DNA of 64,000 nt from NCBI GenBank assembly GCA_947502405.1, contig CANMZT010000015.1:1-64000 (forward strand), read 5' to 3'. The notes below the pieces were generated by a model. That model ran no database searches, was not told the DNA's origin, and worked only from the letters and a program-made list of their open reading frames with translations. This DNA comes from an uncultured Algibacter sp. (GTDB taxonomy: Bacteria; Bacteroidota; Bacteroidia; Flavobacteriales; Flavobacteriaceae). Shown in pieces: positions 25,823 to 35,757 of this stretch. The first letter of the stretch is position 1, and each line of letters opens with the position of its first letter. Position numbers and translations under genes: made by a program.

Positions 25823-28738
25823 CTAAATTAAAGCCTCTTTTAAAATAGTTATAGGATGTTTAGCTTCTATATTTGTACCGTCTTTTATTTGATGCCTGCA
25901 ACTTGTTCCGTTTGCAGAAATTATAACATCCCTTGAAGCTTTTCTAATTGCTGGAAATAAGGTTTGCTCGCCTATTTGCATGCTTACCTTATATTTATCT
26001 TTTTCGTAACCAAAACTACCTGCCATTCCACAACAACCGCTTGGAATGATAGTAACTTTATAGTTTACTGGTAAATTCAATACTGTAAAACTTGATAATT
26101 GATTTGCTATAGCTTTTTGATGACAATGCCCATGAAATTTGATGATTTTTGTATCAGATGTAAATTGTTCTGGTTTTATGTTTCCTAGTTTTACTTCTTG
26201 CTGGATAAATTCTTCTATTAAAAAAGTGTTTTTTGATATTGCTTCCGCGGAAGTTTTATCATCTGCTAATTTTAAATATTCGTCTTTAAATGTGAGTATT
26301 GCGGAAGGTTCTATTCCTATAAGTGGTGTTTCCTTTGAAACTTTATTTTTAAATAATGAAATATTTTGGTTAGCAAGGTGTTTTGCTTCTTCAAGAAACC
26401 CTTTAGATAAATAGCTTCTTCCACTTTCAAGATGATGTACAGGAACTACCTTATAGTTTAGAGCTTCTAAGACTATTAAAGTATCAATAGCGATTTCTGA
26501 TTCCAGATAGTTTGTAAATTCATCTACAAATAAATAAACTGTTTTTATTGGATTAGGTGCGTGATCATTACCATCTATCCAATTTGAAAAATTCTCAAAA
26601 CCAGTAAATGAATCTGAAATTTTAGGCAAGCTACGTTTAGGGTGAATTCCTAATACTCTTTTTATAATTCCACCACTGAATGTGTTTTGAAATAACGCAT
26701 TATAAAATTTTGGTACTCTTGAAGCTTTCTTATTGTATTTAGTAGATTTTGCAAAGAATTTATCTTTAAACTTAAACCCATTAGCTTTTTGATATTGGTA
26801 TTGAAACTCAGCTTTTAAACTTGCCACATCGACACTACTAGGGCATTCGCTGGCACAGGCTTTACAACTTAAACACAAATCAAAAACGTCTTTCAATTCC
26901 TTATGATTAAATTTATTTGATTTCTCTGAATGGGTTAAAAACTCACGCAAGGCATTGGCTCTTGCTCTGGTTGTGTCTTTTTCATTTCTAGTTGCGCGGT
27001 AACTTGGACACATGGTCCCTCCAAATTCGGGTAGTTTTCTACAATCACCTGAGCCGTTACACTTTTCGGCTTCTCTTAAAATACCCATAGATTTTGAGAA
27101 ATCTAAAAGCGTCTTTACTTCGGGTTCTTTCCTATTTTCTTCATAACGAAGTGCTTTATCCATCGGTAAAGCATCCACTATTTTACCAGGGTTAAAAATA
27201 TTATCGTTATCAAAAACTTTCTTTATTCGCTTTAAAATATCGTAATTGGTTTTTCCAATCATAAGTTCTATAAACTCCGAACGTACAATACCATCACCAT
27301 GTTCCCCACTCATAGACCCATTATACTTCTTAACTAAATGCGCCACATCAGTGGTTATTTTTCTAAACAGAGTAACATCTTCACCTTTTTTTAAGTTTAG
27401 AATAGGACGCAAATGAATTTCTCCAGCTCCTGCATGTGCGTAATAAACGGTATCTTGTTTGTAGTTTTTCATGAGCTGTGTAAACTCAGAAATATAATTT
27501 GCCAAATCGGGTAAAGCTACAGCCGTATCTTCTATACAAGCTGCAGATTTTTTATCGCCAATAATATTTCCCAAAAGTCCTAAACCAGCACTTCTTAGCT
27601 CAACAGCTTTTTGTATATCTGAACCAACAAGTTTTGGATACGCATAACTTAAACCTGATACCCTAATAGTTTCTTCAAGGTTTCTAACTAACTCTTTTAC
27701 ATGTTTCAAAGTATCAGCCTTTACTTCGCACATTAAAATAGCTTGGGGATCACCAACTATAAATTGTCTATTTTCTTGCTGATTTTTATTGTGCTTTGTA
27801 CAATCTAAAATAGTTTTATCCATCATTTCGCAAGTGTATAGACTATGCTGCATTAAGGGCTGAACCGCTTTCATACAGTTTTCTACACTCTCAAAATGAA
27901 CAGCTAGCATAATAGATTCATCTGGTGGTAGCTTATCGAGTTTTAGAGTTACTGCTGTTGTAAAAGCTAAAGTACCTTCGCTTCCTGAAAGGAGTTTACA
28001 CATATTAAATTTCTCTGAAGACTGATTAAAGATTTCAGATTTAATAAGCTCGTCAATAGCATAACCAGTGTTTCTTCTATGAATTTCTGGTTTAGGGAAA
28101 TTTTCAATGATTTCTTGTTGAACAGATTCAGATTTTAATTCATTATAAATAGTTTTATAAATCTGCCCTTCTAATGAATTTTCATTAACTTTTTGATGAA
28201 AGACCTCTGAAGTTACCGCTCCAAAAACAGCATGACTACCATCGCTTAAAATGGTATGTATTTGCAAAACCTTATCTCTAGTAACACCATATTGAATAGA
28301 TGTTGTTCCAGAAGAATTATTGCCTACCATACCACCTATCATGCATCGATTTGATGTGGATGTATTTGGACTAAAAAACAGCCCAAAGGGTTTCAGGTAA
28401 TTATTCAATGCATCCCTAACAACACCCGGCTGTACCGTAACCGTTTGCGCTTTTTCATCAAGTTTTATAATTTTTGTAAAATACTTAGAAACATCAACTA
28501 TAATACCATCACCAACACATTGTCCTGCTAAAGATGTTCCTGCTGTTCTTGGAATTAATGACGTTTTATTTTCACGAGAAAAATCAATGAGCAACTTAAT
28601 ATCAGCTTCATTTTTTGGGTAAGCTACAGCTAATGGCAATTTTCTGTAGACCGAAGCGTCTGTGGCGTATATTGATTTTATTAAATCATCAAAATACAAA
28701 TCTCCTGACAGTACTGATTTTAAGCGCTTTAAAGACAT
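25823..28738 (-). CDS. FAD-binding and (4Fe-4S) dehydrogenase fusion, D-lactate/glycolate type
   Basis: 971 residues. N-terminal FAD_binding_4 domain (AVAYPKNEADIKLLIDF, PRTAGTSLAGQC, FFSPNTSTSNRCMIGGMVGN; about 30-270), FAD-oxidase C-terminal domain (about 270-535, ending NDNIFNPGKIVDALP), a 4Fe-4S dicluster region (CNGSGDCRKLPEFGGTMCPS, CLSCKACASECPSSVDVASL; about 570-650) and a C-terminal CCG cysteine-rich domain (HGHCHQKAI, PSGCCGMAGSFGYEKDKY). This is the arrangement of one-piece D-lactate (or 2-hydroxyacid) dehydrogenases that pass electrons to the quinone pool or a partner. The substrate is not certain. Single gene. Confidence 0.9.
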   Translation of the reverse strand: MSLKRLKSVLSGDLYFDDLIKSIYATDASVYRKLPLAVAYPKNEADIKLLIDFSRENKTSLIPRTAGTSLAGQCVGDGIIVDVSKYFTKIIKLDEKAQTVTVQPGVVRDALNNYLKPFGLFFSPNTSTSNRCMIGGMVGNNSSGTTSIQYGVTRDKVLQIHTILSDGSHAVFGAVTSEVFHQKVNENSLEGQIYKTIYNELKSESVQQEIIENFPKPEIHRRNTGYAIDELIKSEIFNQSSEKFNMCKLLSGSEGTLAFTTAVTLKLDKLPPDESIMLAVHFESVENCMKAVQPLMQHSLYTCEMMDKTILDCTKHNKNQQENRQFIVGDPQAILMCEVKADTLKHVKELVRNLEETIRVSGLSYAYPKLVGSDIQKAVELRSAGLGLLGNIIGDKKSAACIEDTAVALPDLANYISEFTQLMKNYKQDTVYYAHAGAGEIHLRPILNLKKGEDVTLFRKITTDVAHLVKKYNGSMSGEHGDGIVRSEFIELMIGKTNYDILKRIKKVFDNDNIFNPGKIVDALPMDKALRYEENRKEPEVKTLLDFSKSMGILREAEKCNGSGDCRKLPEFGGTMCPSYRATRNEKDTTRARANALREFLTHSEKSNKFNHKELKDVFDLCLSCKACASECPSSVDVASLKAEFQYQYQKANGFKFKDKFFAKSTKYNKKASRVPKFYNALFQNTFSGGIIKRVLGIHPKRSLPKISDSFTGFENFSNWIDGNDHAPNPIKTVYLFVDEFTNYLESEIAIDTLIVLEALNYKVVPVHHLESGRSYLSKGFLEEAKHLANQNISLFKNKVSKETPLIGIEPSAILTFKDEYLKLADDKTSAEAISKNTFLIEEFIQQEVKLGNIKPEQFTSDTKIIKFHGHCHQKAIANQLSSFTVLNLPVNYKVTIIPSGCCGMAGSFGYEKDKYKVSMQIGEQTLFPAIRKASRDVIISANGTSCRHQIKDGTNIEAKHPITILKEALI

Positions 28739-28787
28739 TGAGTTAAAAAAACTATGATATGCGTAAATATAGAAACAAAAATGGCGT

Positions 28788-28795
28788 TATTTTTG
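28788..28795 (+). promoter_or_regulatory. -7 element for the small beta-barrel gene
   Basis: TATTTTTG on the + strand, 79 bp before the ATG at 28875, matches TAnnTTTG. No clear -33. Confidence 0.4.
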
Positions 28796-28874
28796 TAAAG
28801 TTATTTAGAATATTTTAAAGATCTTTATATACGTACTGATCGTATATGTTAACACTAACAAAATAATAAAACAC

Positions 28875-29366
28875 ATGAAAAAAGTATTTTTATTAGGTAT
28901 TGCATTATTAGGATTTACAGTAATGTCTAACGCACAAGAAATTGCCAATAATGCCATTGGTCTTCGTTTAGGCGATAGTGACGGATTTGGTGCTGAAATA
29001 TCTTATCAACGTGCCTTAGGCGACAATAATCGTTTAGAAGTTGATTTGGGATGGCGTGATGGTAAAAATTACGACGGTTTTAAATTGGCTGGTTTATACC
29101 AATGGGTTTGGAATTTAGATGGAGGATTTAACTGGTATGCTGGTGCTGGTGGTGGATTAGGGTCTTTTAGTTTTAATAACCCTGGCGGGAAAGATATCTC
29201 GGATACATTTATTTTTGCTGCTGGTGATATTGGTATTGAGTATAATTTTGATATTCCATTATTAATATCCCTTGACTTTAGACCAGAAATTGGTTTTGGT
29301 GATGATAATTTCAATAATAACGATTTAGACTTTGATATTGCTTTAGGTATTCGTTATCAGTTCTAA
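28875..29366 (+). CDS. Small outer-membrane beta-barrel protein
   Basis: 163 residues. Signal peptide (MKKVFLLGIALLGFTVMSNA) followed by about eight amphipathic strands with aromatic girdles (NRLEVDLGWRDGKNYDGFKL, AGLYQWVWNLDGGFNWYAGA, DIALGIRYQF) and a terminal Phe. Consistent with an 8-stranded OmpX/OmpW-type barrel, but no specific family is recognised. Monocistronic with its own terminator. Confidence 0.82.
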   Translation: MKKVFLLGIALLGFTVMSNAQEIANNAIGLRLGDSDGFGAEISYQRALGDNNRLEVDLGWRDGKNYDGFKLAGLYQWVWNLDGGFNWYAGAGGGLGSFSFNNPGGKDISDTFIFAAGDIGIEYNFDIPLLISLDFRPEIGFGDDNFNNNDLDFDIALGIRYQF

Positions 29367-29391
29367 TTATCATTAATTAACATATAAAATT

Positions 29392-29421
29392 AAAAAGCAC
29401 CTTTTTTAAGGTGCTTTTTTT
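29392..29421 (+). terminator. Rho-independent terminator
   Basis: AAAAAGCACCTT, short T/A loop, AAGGTGCTTTTTTT, 26 bp after the beta-barrel gene. It can also serve bshA from the other side. Confidence 0.88.
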
Positions 29422-29512
29422 ATAAATCATATATAATTAGTAACAGCAATAATATTATTGACAAATGAAATGTTCTTTAAAACCTAATGTCTTACGTCGA
29501 ACTCACGTTAAT

Positions 29513-30649
29513 TTAAAGTACCAAACACTTCTCTAAAGTATCTTCATAAATAGCTTCATATTGCGGCACAATAGCATGTAAATCAAACTTTAAAGATTCT
29601 TTTCGAGCGTTATCCTTAAATACTTTTAAACGGGCTTCATCACTCAAAATATGTAAAGCATTTTTTGTCATATCATCAATATCTCCAACATCACTTAAAA
29701 AACCAGATTCTCCATGTATATTTACTTCTGGAAGTCCTCCTGTATTACTTGAAATTACAGCAACACCCGAAGCCATGGCTTCTAAAGCTGCTAAACCAAA
29801 ACTTTCTGTTTGTGATGGTAGTAAGAATAAATCACTGAAACATAATATTTTATCTATTTCATTACTTCTACCAAAGAAAACCACTCTATCTAAAATACCT
29901 AATTCTTGACAACGTAGTTCAACACTTTCTTTTTCAGGCCCTTCACCAATAAACATTAGTTTTGCTGGTATTTCCTTTTGAATATTATAAAATACACTTA
30001 TAACATCTTGAACTCGCTTTACTGGACGCAAATTACTAATGTGCGTAATAATTTTTTCATCGTCATTAGCCATCATTCCACGTTGGCAATCTGTAAAACT
30101 GTGATTGTACTTTTCTAAATCGATAAAGTTTGGTACTACAGTTATATCATTTTTTATATCGAACAGTCGTAAAGTATCATCTTTTAAACTTTGAGAAACT
30201 GTAGTTACAGCATCAGATTTATTAATACTAAATGTAACTGCAGGTTTATAAAATGGATGACTACCAACTAGTGTAATGTCTGTTCCGTGTAGGGTAGTTA
30301 CTATTGGCACGTAAATACCTTCCTCTTGCAACATCATTTTTGCCATATAGGCTGCATAAGCATGAGGAATAGCATAATGTACATGCAATATTTCTATCCC
30401 ATGTTGCTTTACCATATTTACAAGTTTACTGGATAAAGCCAATTCGTAAGGCTGATAATGAAATAACGGATACTCTGGCACATTCACTTCATGGTAATGT
30501 ACATTATTACTTATAAGTTCTAACCGAACAGGCTGATTGTAAGTAATAAAATGTATTTCGTGCCCACGTTTAGAAAGCTCTAATCCTAACTCTGTTGCAA
30601 CTACACCACTACCTCCGAATGTTGGGTAACAAACTATACCTATTTTCAT
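29513..30649 (-). CDS. bshA: N-acetyl-alpha-D-glucosaminyl L-malate synthase
   Basis: 378 residues. GT4 glycosyltransferase making GlcNAc-malate, the first step of bacillithiol synthesis. Motifs: MKIGIVCYPTFGGSGVVATE, HVHYAIPHAYAAYMA, VTTLHGTDITLVGSHPFYKP, SNLRPVKR, GEGPEKE and the UDP-sugar site ESFGLAALEAMASGVAVIS. Full length. It starts 107 bp after the GH3 fusion gene upstream on the same strand. bshB/bshC are not in the window. Confidence 0.93.
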   Translation of the reverse strand: MKIGIVCYPTFGGSGVVATELGLELSKRGHEIHFITYNQPVRLELISNNVHYHEVNVPEYPLFHYQPYELALSSKLVNMVKQHGIEILHVHYAIPHAYAAYMAKMMLQEEGIYVPIVTTLHGTDITLVGSHPFYKPAVTFSINKSDAVTTVSQSLKDDTLRLFDIKNDITVVPNFIDLEKYNHSFTDCQRGMMANDDEKIITHISNLRPVKRVQDVISVFYNIQKEIPAKLMFIGEGPEKESVELRCQELGILDRVVFFGRSNEIDKILCFSDLFLLPSQTESFGLAALEAMASGVAVISSNTGGLPEVNIHGESGFLSDVGDIDDMTKNALHILSDEARLKVFKDNARKESLKFDLHAIVPQYEAIYEDTLEKCLVL

Positions 30650-30756
30650 AAAAATTTATTCTAAATTTTTAGAAAAAGAAAAGAGATAAAATAATAAAGA
30701 CAATTGTATAAATTTTACTTAGTCTATTTTCTCTTACCTTATTTCTCTTATCTTAC

Positions 30757-33675
30757 TTAATCTTCTATCGCTTCGTAAATTAAGCGTTGAATTTCTGTTC
30801 TTATATTTTTTCTTAGCAATAAATTTTTTCCAGCATGTGGATAAGTTCTGTTTGCTAAAAACACATAAACTATTTCTTCTTCAGGATCAGCCCATGTATA
30901 AGTACCTGTAAATCCCGAATGCCCAAAGCTTGTCATTGAAATACAGCCACAAGTAGGACCTTCTTCTCCTAATTGCGGTTTATCAAATCCTATACCTCGT
31001 CTGTTATTATTATCACAATAGTAACAGGTATTAAACTTATCAATAGTCTCAGGTTTTAAATAACGTTTACCGCCATAGTAACCTTTTTGCAAATACATTT
31101 GCATAATTTTTGCAACATCATTGGCATTACTAAATACACCTGCATGTCCACCTACTCCATTTTGCATCGCTGCTCCCATATCATGTACATATCCGTGTAC
31201 TTTTTGATAGCGATAATAATCATCAACCTCAGTTGGCACAATCTTTTTACTACTAATCTTGTAATACGGATTATATAAGGTATAATTTGCACCTAAAGAT
31301 TCATAAAAATGCGATTGAACCAATTCATCAAGTGTTCTGTCGTAATGTTGTTCAATAAATTTCTTTAAAATATAATAAGGGAAGTCACTATAGCGATAAC
31401 GTTGACGCTCTAACAATTCTGAATCTTTGATTATTTCTGGTATAGAATCCTGATAATCAGTTCTTAAAAATAAATTTTTAGCGACTTCAACATTAAATTT
31501 ATCACTTCGCTCTGTTCGGTAATATTTCTTACTTGGGCGTTTCGTAACACTATCTAAAGTATGATAATAAAAAGGTTCCCAAGGTCTCAAACGCGCATAA
31601 TGCGATAACATGCTTTTTAATGTGATATGCGATTTATTAGAGTTTTTATATTCTGGTAAAATCGATGAAAGCTTTGTATTTAAAGATACGATTCCTTGCT
31701 CTTCAAGTTCCATTAATAATGGTAAAGTTGATAATATTTTGGTAAGCGAAGCCACATCATAAATATCATCAAAGGCTACTTTTTCTTTTCCTTTGTATGT
31801 ATGTTTACCAAAGTTTTTATTATAAATCACCTTGCCCTTTCTAGCGACTAATAATTGAATTCCTGGTGTCATCATAGAATCTACAGCCACTTGTGCTACT
31901 GAATCTATTCGATGTAATCGTTTAGAATTCATACCAACACGCTCAGGTATACTATAACCTAATCGTTTCAAAGAGTTATTATGAATACCATCACCTTCTT
32001 TAAAGTAACTACCAATGGAAACAGGTAAATCTCCTTTTGATGGAATAGCGCCAAAAATGAGTTGTGCTGATTTTTGTTGCGCTATCTCACTGTTTTGATA
32101 GCTAACAATAATACTTTCAATATTTTCAATCGTTTTAAGTTTTGAAAGCGCATAAGGTTTTACAAAAACATCTAATATAACCGTGTGTGTTCGTGCAATT
32201 TCGTGTAACCAAACCAACTCTTTATTACTAAACTTATAAGCTTCCCAAGGGTCATCATTTGAACGATGAAAACCGATAACCACTGTATTGTAAGGCTTTA
32301 GGTTTTTTGTTAAAGAAAACAAATTATCAGAAGCAACTATATGAACTTTAGTATATTTTTTTAACTCTTTGTAAAAGGCAGAACCTGAATCATCACCCAA
32401 CTCCACATAAGCAATACTTTTAGTTTCTAATCGTCTTAAAGGCAACAAATCGTTTTCATTTTTAACAACAGTAATAGCATTTTCAAGTAACTCTTCGTAA
32501 AGTATATCATCTTCAAGTCTGTTTAAATCTTTTGATAAATTATAAAGACCAATAGGTTCATAGTTATGAAGACCAACCTTATATTTTGCTTGAAGAATTT
32601 TTTTAACTGAATGTTCTAAACGGGTTTCAGTAATCTCACCATTCTCATAAGCTTCAATAATTTTAGAAACGCCAATACCAACATCTTCAGACATGAGCAT
32701 CACATCATTACCAGCTTTAAATGCTGCTAAATCTATGTCACCAGTTTCACTAAAATCAGCAGCCCCTTTCATCGTTAGAGCATCGGTAAAAATAAGCCCC
32801 TTAAACCCTAATCGTTCCTTTAATATATCTGTAACAATGTGCTTTGATAAAGATGAAGGATATCCATCTCTAGCCTCTAAACTCGGAACATTTAAATGTG
32901 CCACCATAACACTTGAAAGCCCTTCTTTAATGAGCTTTTTATAAGGATACAGCTCAATAGAATCAATACGCTTTTCGTTGAAACTTATTGTTGGAAGTGT
33001 ATGGTGTGAATCTTGATCTGTGTCACCATGACCAGGAAAATGTTTTGCATTTGCTAATACGCCTGCACCTTGCATGCCTTTCATAAATGCTGAAGCTTTC
33101 TCTGTTACATTATCTCTATCTTCACCAAAAGACCTATTCCCTATTATTGGGTTTTTCGGGTTAGTATTAATATCCACCACAGGTGCAAAATTAAAATGAA
33201 CCCCTAAACGCTTACAATGTTCACCAATTTGTTTTCCTGTTTGTTCTATTAATTTATTGTCTTTAATAGCACCAAGCGTCATATTCCAAGGAAAAGCATA
33301 AGTAGAGTCTAAACGCATACTAAGCCCCCACTCTGCATCCATACCAATAAGCATCGGAATTTTTGAAAGTGATTGTAATTCATTATTAAGTCTCGCTTGT
33401 CTATTTGGACCTCCATTAGAGTAGATAATCCCTCCTATTTGGTGTTTTTTTATAATTTCAACTACTTTATTTTTGGTAGCTTGATCTTGATTTGACATAA
33501 CTTGCACCATATACAATTGCCCAACCCTTTCAGCTAAAGTCATAGATGTATAAACACTATCTACCCATTTTTTCTGTGCTTGATAATCTGAAGTAAGTAA
33601 AGGGTTTTTAGTTGTTTGACCAATTATAGGTAGCACAAACAAAAAAGAAATTATTGTAATATAGATTTGACGCAT
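30757..33675 (-). CDS. Glycoside hydrolase family 3 (NagZ-like) fused to a beta-lactamase-type serine hydrolase
   Basis: 972 residues with a signal peptide (FLFVLPIIGQ). GH3 domain about 40-380: GMDAEWGLSMRL, KHFPGHGDTDQDSHHTLP (about 215-230, catalytic His loop), VMVAHLNVPS and the nucleophile Asp in IFTDALTMKGA (about 300). A GH3 C-terminal-like domain follows (about 390-560), then a class C-like domain with SxxK in VASLTKIL (about 643), YRYSDFPYY and FGHSGFTGT (about 917). A periplasmic or surface enzyme probably acting on peptidoglycan-derived GlcNAc-MurNAc. The second half could be a transpeptidase-, esterase- or amidase-like hydrolase. Confidence 0.9.
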   Translation of the reverse strand: MRQIYITIISFLFVLPIIGQTTKNPLLTSDYQAQKKWVDSVYTSMTLAERVGQLYMVQVMSNQDQATKNKVVEIIKKHQIGGIIYSNGGPNRQARLNNELQSLSKIPMLIGMDAEWGLSMRLDSTYAFPWNMTLGAIKDNKLIEQTGKQIGEHCKRLGVHFNFAPVVDINTNPKNPIIGNRSFGEDRDNVTEKASAFMKGMQGAGVLANAKHFPGHGDTDQDSHHTLPTISFNEKRIDSIELYPYKKLIKEGLSSVMVAHLNVPSLEARDGYPSSLSKHIVTDILKERLGFKGLIFTDALTMKGAADFSETGDIDLAAFKAGNDVMLMSEDVGIGVSKIIEAYENGEITETRLEHSVKKILQAKYKVGLHNYEPIGLYNLSKDLNRLEDDILYEELLENAITVVKNENDLLPLRRLETKSIAYVELGDDSGSAFYKELKKYTKVHIVASDNLFSLTKNLKPYNTVVIGFHRSNDDPWEAYKFSNKELVWLHEIARTHTVILDVFVKPYALSKLKTIENIESIIVSYQNSEIAQQKSAQLIFGAIPSKGDLPVSIGSYFKEGDGIHNNSLKRLGYSIPERVGMNSKRLHRIDSVAQVAVDSMMTPGIQLLVARKGKVIYNKNFGKHTYKGKEKVAFDDIYDVASLTKILSTLPLLMELEEQGIVSLNTKLSSILPEYKNSNKSHITLKSMLSHYARLRPWEPFYYHTLDSVTKRPSKKYYRTERSDKFNVEVAKNLFLRTDYQDSIPEIIKDSELLERQRYRYSDFPYYILKKFIEQHYDRTLDELVQSHFYESLGANYTLYNPYYKISSKKIVPTEVDDYYRYQKVHGYVHDMGAAMQNGVGGHAGVFSNANDVAKIMQMYLQKGYYGGKRYLKPETIDKFNTCYYCDNNNRRGIGFDKPQLGEEGPTCGCISMTSFGHSGFTGTYTWADPEEEIVYVFLANRTYPHAGKNLLLRKNIRTEIQRLIYEAIED

Positions 33676-33800
33676 AAAAGATTAATTAAGGGGAATTAAA
33701 AGACACATATACTGCACTAATAATCATGCCAAAGTAATACTTTTAAAAAGAAGATAAAAAGACTTTAAGATAGATTTATAAAGAAGTTTTTAAACAAGTT

Positions 33801-34286
33801 TTACTTTAAAAAACGGGCGTGCCAACTTTCGCTTGCAGGAACTTCCCAATTTTCATTAAACTCTGCTATACTAGTCACCAGATTATTAAATACGATTGTT
33901 TTTTTGGAAACCGCCTTATCTTTAGCCATTTTTCTAAAGTCAGAAAGCGTTTTATGAGCTACAAATTCTCCTTGTTTATAAGAAACATTCATTTTATCCA
34001 TTAAATCAACATTATAATCTTTTTCTAATTGTTGAATGAAATGAACCGAGGCATCAATAGAACAGCCAGTTGCATTATTTAAGTTTTGATTTAAGCCTAT
34101 TATTATAAATCGCTTATATTTAATGATGTAACCTGCTTGTAAGTCGCTACCATGAGCAGTCCAGTTTTCAACAAATACATCAAGTCTGGACTTAATTTCC
34201 TCGAGCTCTGCTTCAGTAAACGAACGATTGGCTTGGTATATCCAAACACGTGATTCTTCAGGTAATGTTTTAAAATCTACTAACAT
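33801..34286 (-). CDS. Conserved Bacteroidota protein (often misnamed ABC transporter ATPase)
   Basis: 161 residues, cytosolic. Visible blocks: ESRVWIYQANRSFTEAELEE, WTAHGSDLQAGYIIKYKRFI, NATGCSIDASVHFIQQLE and the C-terminal SWHARFLK. There is no Walker A, Walker B or ABC signature, so the ATPase name carried by relatives is not supported. Last gene of the seven-gene run that starts at the amidase. Starts 8 bp after the preceding gene. Function unknown. Confidence 0.8.
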   Translation of the reverse strand: MLVDFKTLPEESRVWIYQANRSFTEAELEEIKSRLDVFVENWTAHGSDLQAGYIIKYKRFIIIGLNQNLNNATGCSIDASVHFIQQLEKDYNVDLMDKMNVSYKQGEFVAHKTLSDFRKMAKDKAVSKKTIVFNNLVTSIAEFNENWEVPASESWHARFLK

Positions 34287-34293
34287 GGATATC

Positions 34294-34950
34294 TTAATCT
34301 ATACTTTCTAAATATTTAACAACCTTTTTCTTAACATATTTACGTTCGCTTAAATCAAACATATTAATCTCTTTATAATAGATATTAAACGCTTTATTGT
34401 AGTTAGACTTTTTTAATAATTTATAACCTTCAAACTGTTCTTTTATTAAAAAGGTATGCGTTTTATCAAACGCATCTTTTACTTGAAAATATGAAACAGC
34501 ATCATTACTGAGCGATATTAATTGCGCTTCTAATTGTAAGTCATCGTCGTTTTTTGGTGCAGGTGGTGGCGGTGTATTGGCGTCTTGCTCTTCAGATTCA
34601 TCAATAATTTCATCTAATTGTTCATCACTAAAAATAGCCATAAAATCAGAAGCACAAACTGATACCATTTGTAAGCCCACTTCCTCTCCTAAAGCTTCAA
34701 AGTCATCCATACCAGCATTTTTCATGTCTACAGATTCAGCTTTTCGCTTGTTGTAGCTTTTAAGTAAACATAAACCTAGAGCCACTTGCTTTTGGTTCAT
34801 TGTTTTATCAGGCGTAAAAGAAGCAGTATCATTTTTAATACATTCACAAGTGTCTTCAGCCATTAGCTGAATAATTTCTTCTCTGGTTTTATCTTGAGCA
34901 AAAATATTTACAACAAAAAATAAGAATAATAATGGTAGCTTTTTTATCAT
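34294..34950 (-). CDS. Unrecognised exported protein with Cys motifs
   Basis: The start at 34950 is preferred because it gives a signal peptide (MIKKLPLLFLFFVVNIFAQ). The longer frame would overlap the upstream gene. 218 residues. An N-terminal helical part has Cys residues at DTCECI, GLCLL and SVCASD, an acidic/proline linker (PPPPAPKNDDD) and a C-terminal helical part. I do not recognise a family. Between the CCG Fe-S protein and the conserved small protein in a compact operon. Confidence 0.75.
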   Translation of the reverse strand: MIKKLPLLFLFFVVNIFAQDKTREEIIQLMAEDTCECIKNDTASFTPDKTMNQKQVALGLCLLKSYNKRKAESVDMKNAGMDDFEALGEEVGLQMVSVCASDFMAIFSDEQLDEIIDESEEQDANTPPPPAPKNDDDLQLEAQLISLSNDAVSYFQVKDAFDKTHTFLIKEQFEGYKLLKKSNYNKAFNIYYKEINMFDLSERKYVKKKVVKYLESID

Positions 34951-34960
34951 GGTAAAAATT

Positions 34961-35740
34961 TTATAAATCTTGGGCATTAGCAATTAATTCAGCGATATCC
35001 ATTACATCAACATCACTTTCTTTTTCTTTAACTTTTATACCATCTGTCATCATAGTGTTGCAAAAAGGACAACCAGCAGCAATAATTTCTGGTTTTACAT
35101 CTAAAGCCTGTTCTGTACGTTCTATATTTACTTCTTTATCTCCTTTCTCAGCATCTTTAAACATCTGTGCTCCTCCCGCTCCACAGCATAATCCGTTACG
35201 TTTGCAGTTTTTCATTTCAACCAACTCAGCATCCAGTTTTTGAATTAAATCTCTGGGAGCTTCATAAATATCATTCGCACGTCCAAGATAACAAGGGTCA
35301 TGAAATGTAATGCGCTTACCTTTAAATTTACCACCTTCAATGGATAGTCTTCCTTCATCAAGTAATGTTTTTAGAAACTGCGTATGGTGCATCACTTCAT
35401 AATTCCCACCCAATTCTGGATATTCATTTTTAATGGTGTTAAAGCAATGTGGGCATGCAGTTACTATCTTTTTTACTTCATAAGCGTTTAGAACTTCAAT
35501 GTTAGTAACCGCTTGCATTTGAAACAGGAACTCATTACCTGCTCGTTTTGCTGGATCGCCTGTACAGCTTTCCTCAGCTCCTAATACAGCAAATTCTACA
35601 TTCGCCTTATTCAATAATTTAGCAAACGCTTTAGTTATTTTTTTGGCTCTATCATCAAAACTTCCAGCACAACCTACCCAAAATAACACTTCGGGCTGCT
35701 TGCCTTCAGACATAAACTCAGCCATTGTTTTTATTATCAT
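34961..35740 (-). CDS. CCG-domain (Fe-S)-binding protein
   Basis: 259 residues (an alternative ATG at 35725 gives 254). Two cysteine-rich CCG domains: VGCAGSFDDRAKK and ACPHCFNTIKNEYP in the first half, and FHDPCYLGRAND, NGLCCGAGGAQMF and AAGCPFCNTMMTDG in the second. These domains bind a non-cubane Fe-S cluster in HdrB/HdrD, GlpC and LutA relatives. The gene belongs with the membrane Fe-S protein two genes upstream. Together they look like a split HdrDE-type quinone-linked oxidoreductase (inference). Confidence 0.85.
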   Translation of the reverse strand: MIIKTMAEFMSEGKQPEVLFWVGCAGSFDDRAKKITKAFAKLLNKANVEFAVLGAEESCTGDPAKRAGNEFLFQMQAVTNIEVLNAYEVKKIVTACPHCFNTIKNEYPELGGNYEVMHHTQFLKTLLDEGRLSIEGGKFKGKRITFHDPCYLGRANDIYEAPRDLIQKLDAELVEMKNCKRNGLCCGAGGAQMFKDAEKGDKEVNIERTEQALDVKPEIIAAGCPFCNTMMTDGIKVKEKESDVDVMDIAELIANAQDL

Positions 35741-35757
35741 TTCAAATACGATTTGAG

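Noticed and set aside
25823-28738. Firm naming as D-lactate dehydrogenase
   Set aside because: The domain order also fits glycolate or other 2-hydroxyacid dehydrogenases, and nothing nearby fixes the substrate.
33801-34286. ABC transporter ATPase label for the small conserved protein
   Set aside because: No Walker A, Walker B or signature motif is present, so the label is not supported.
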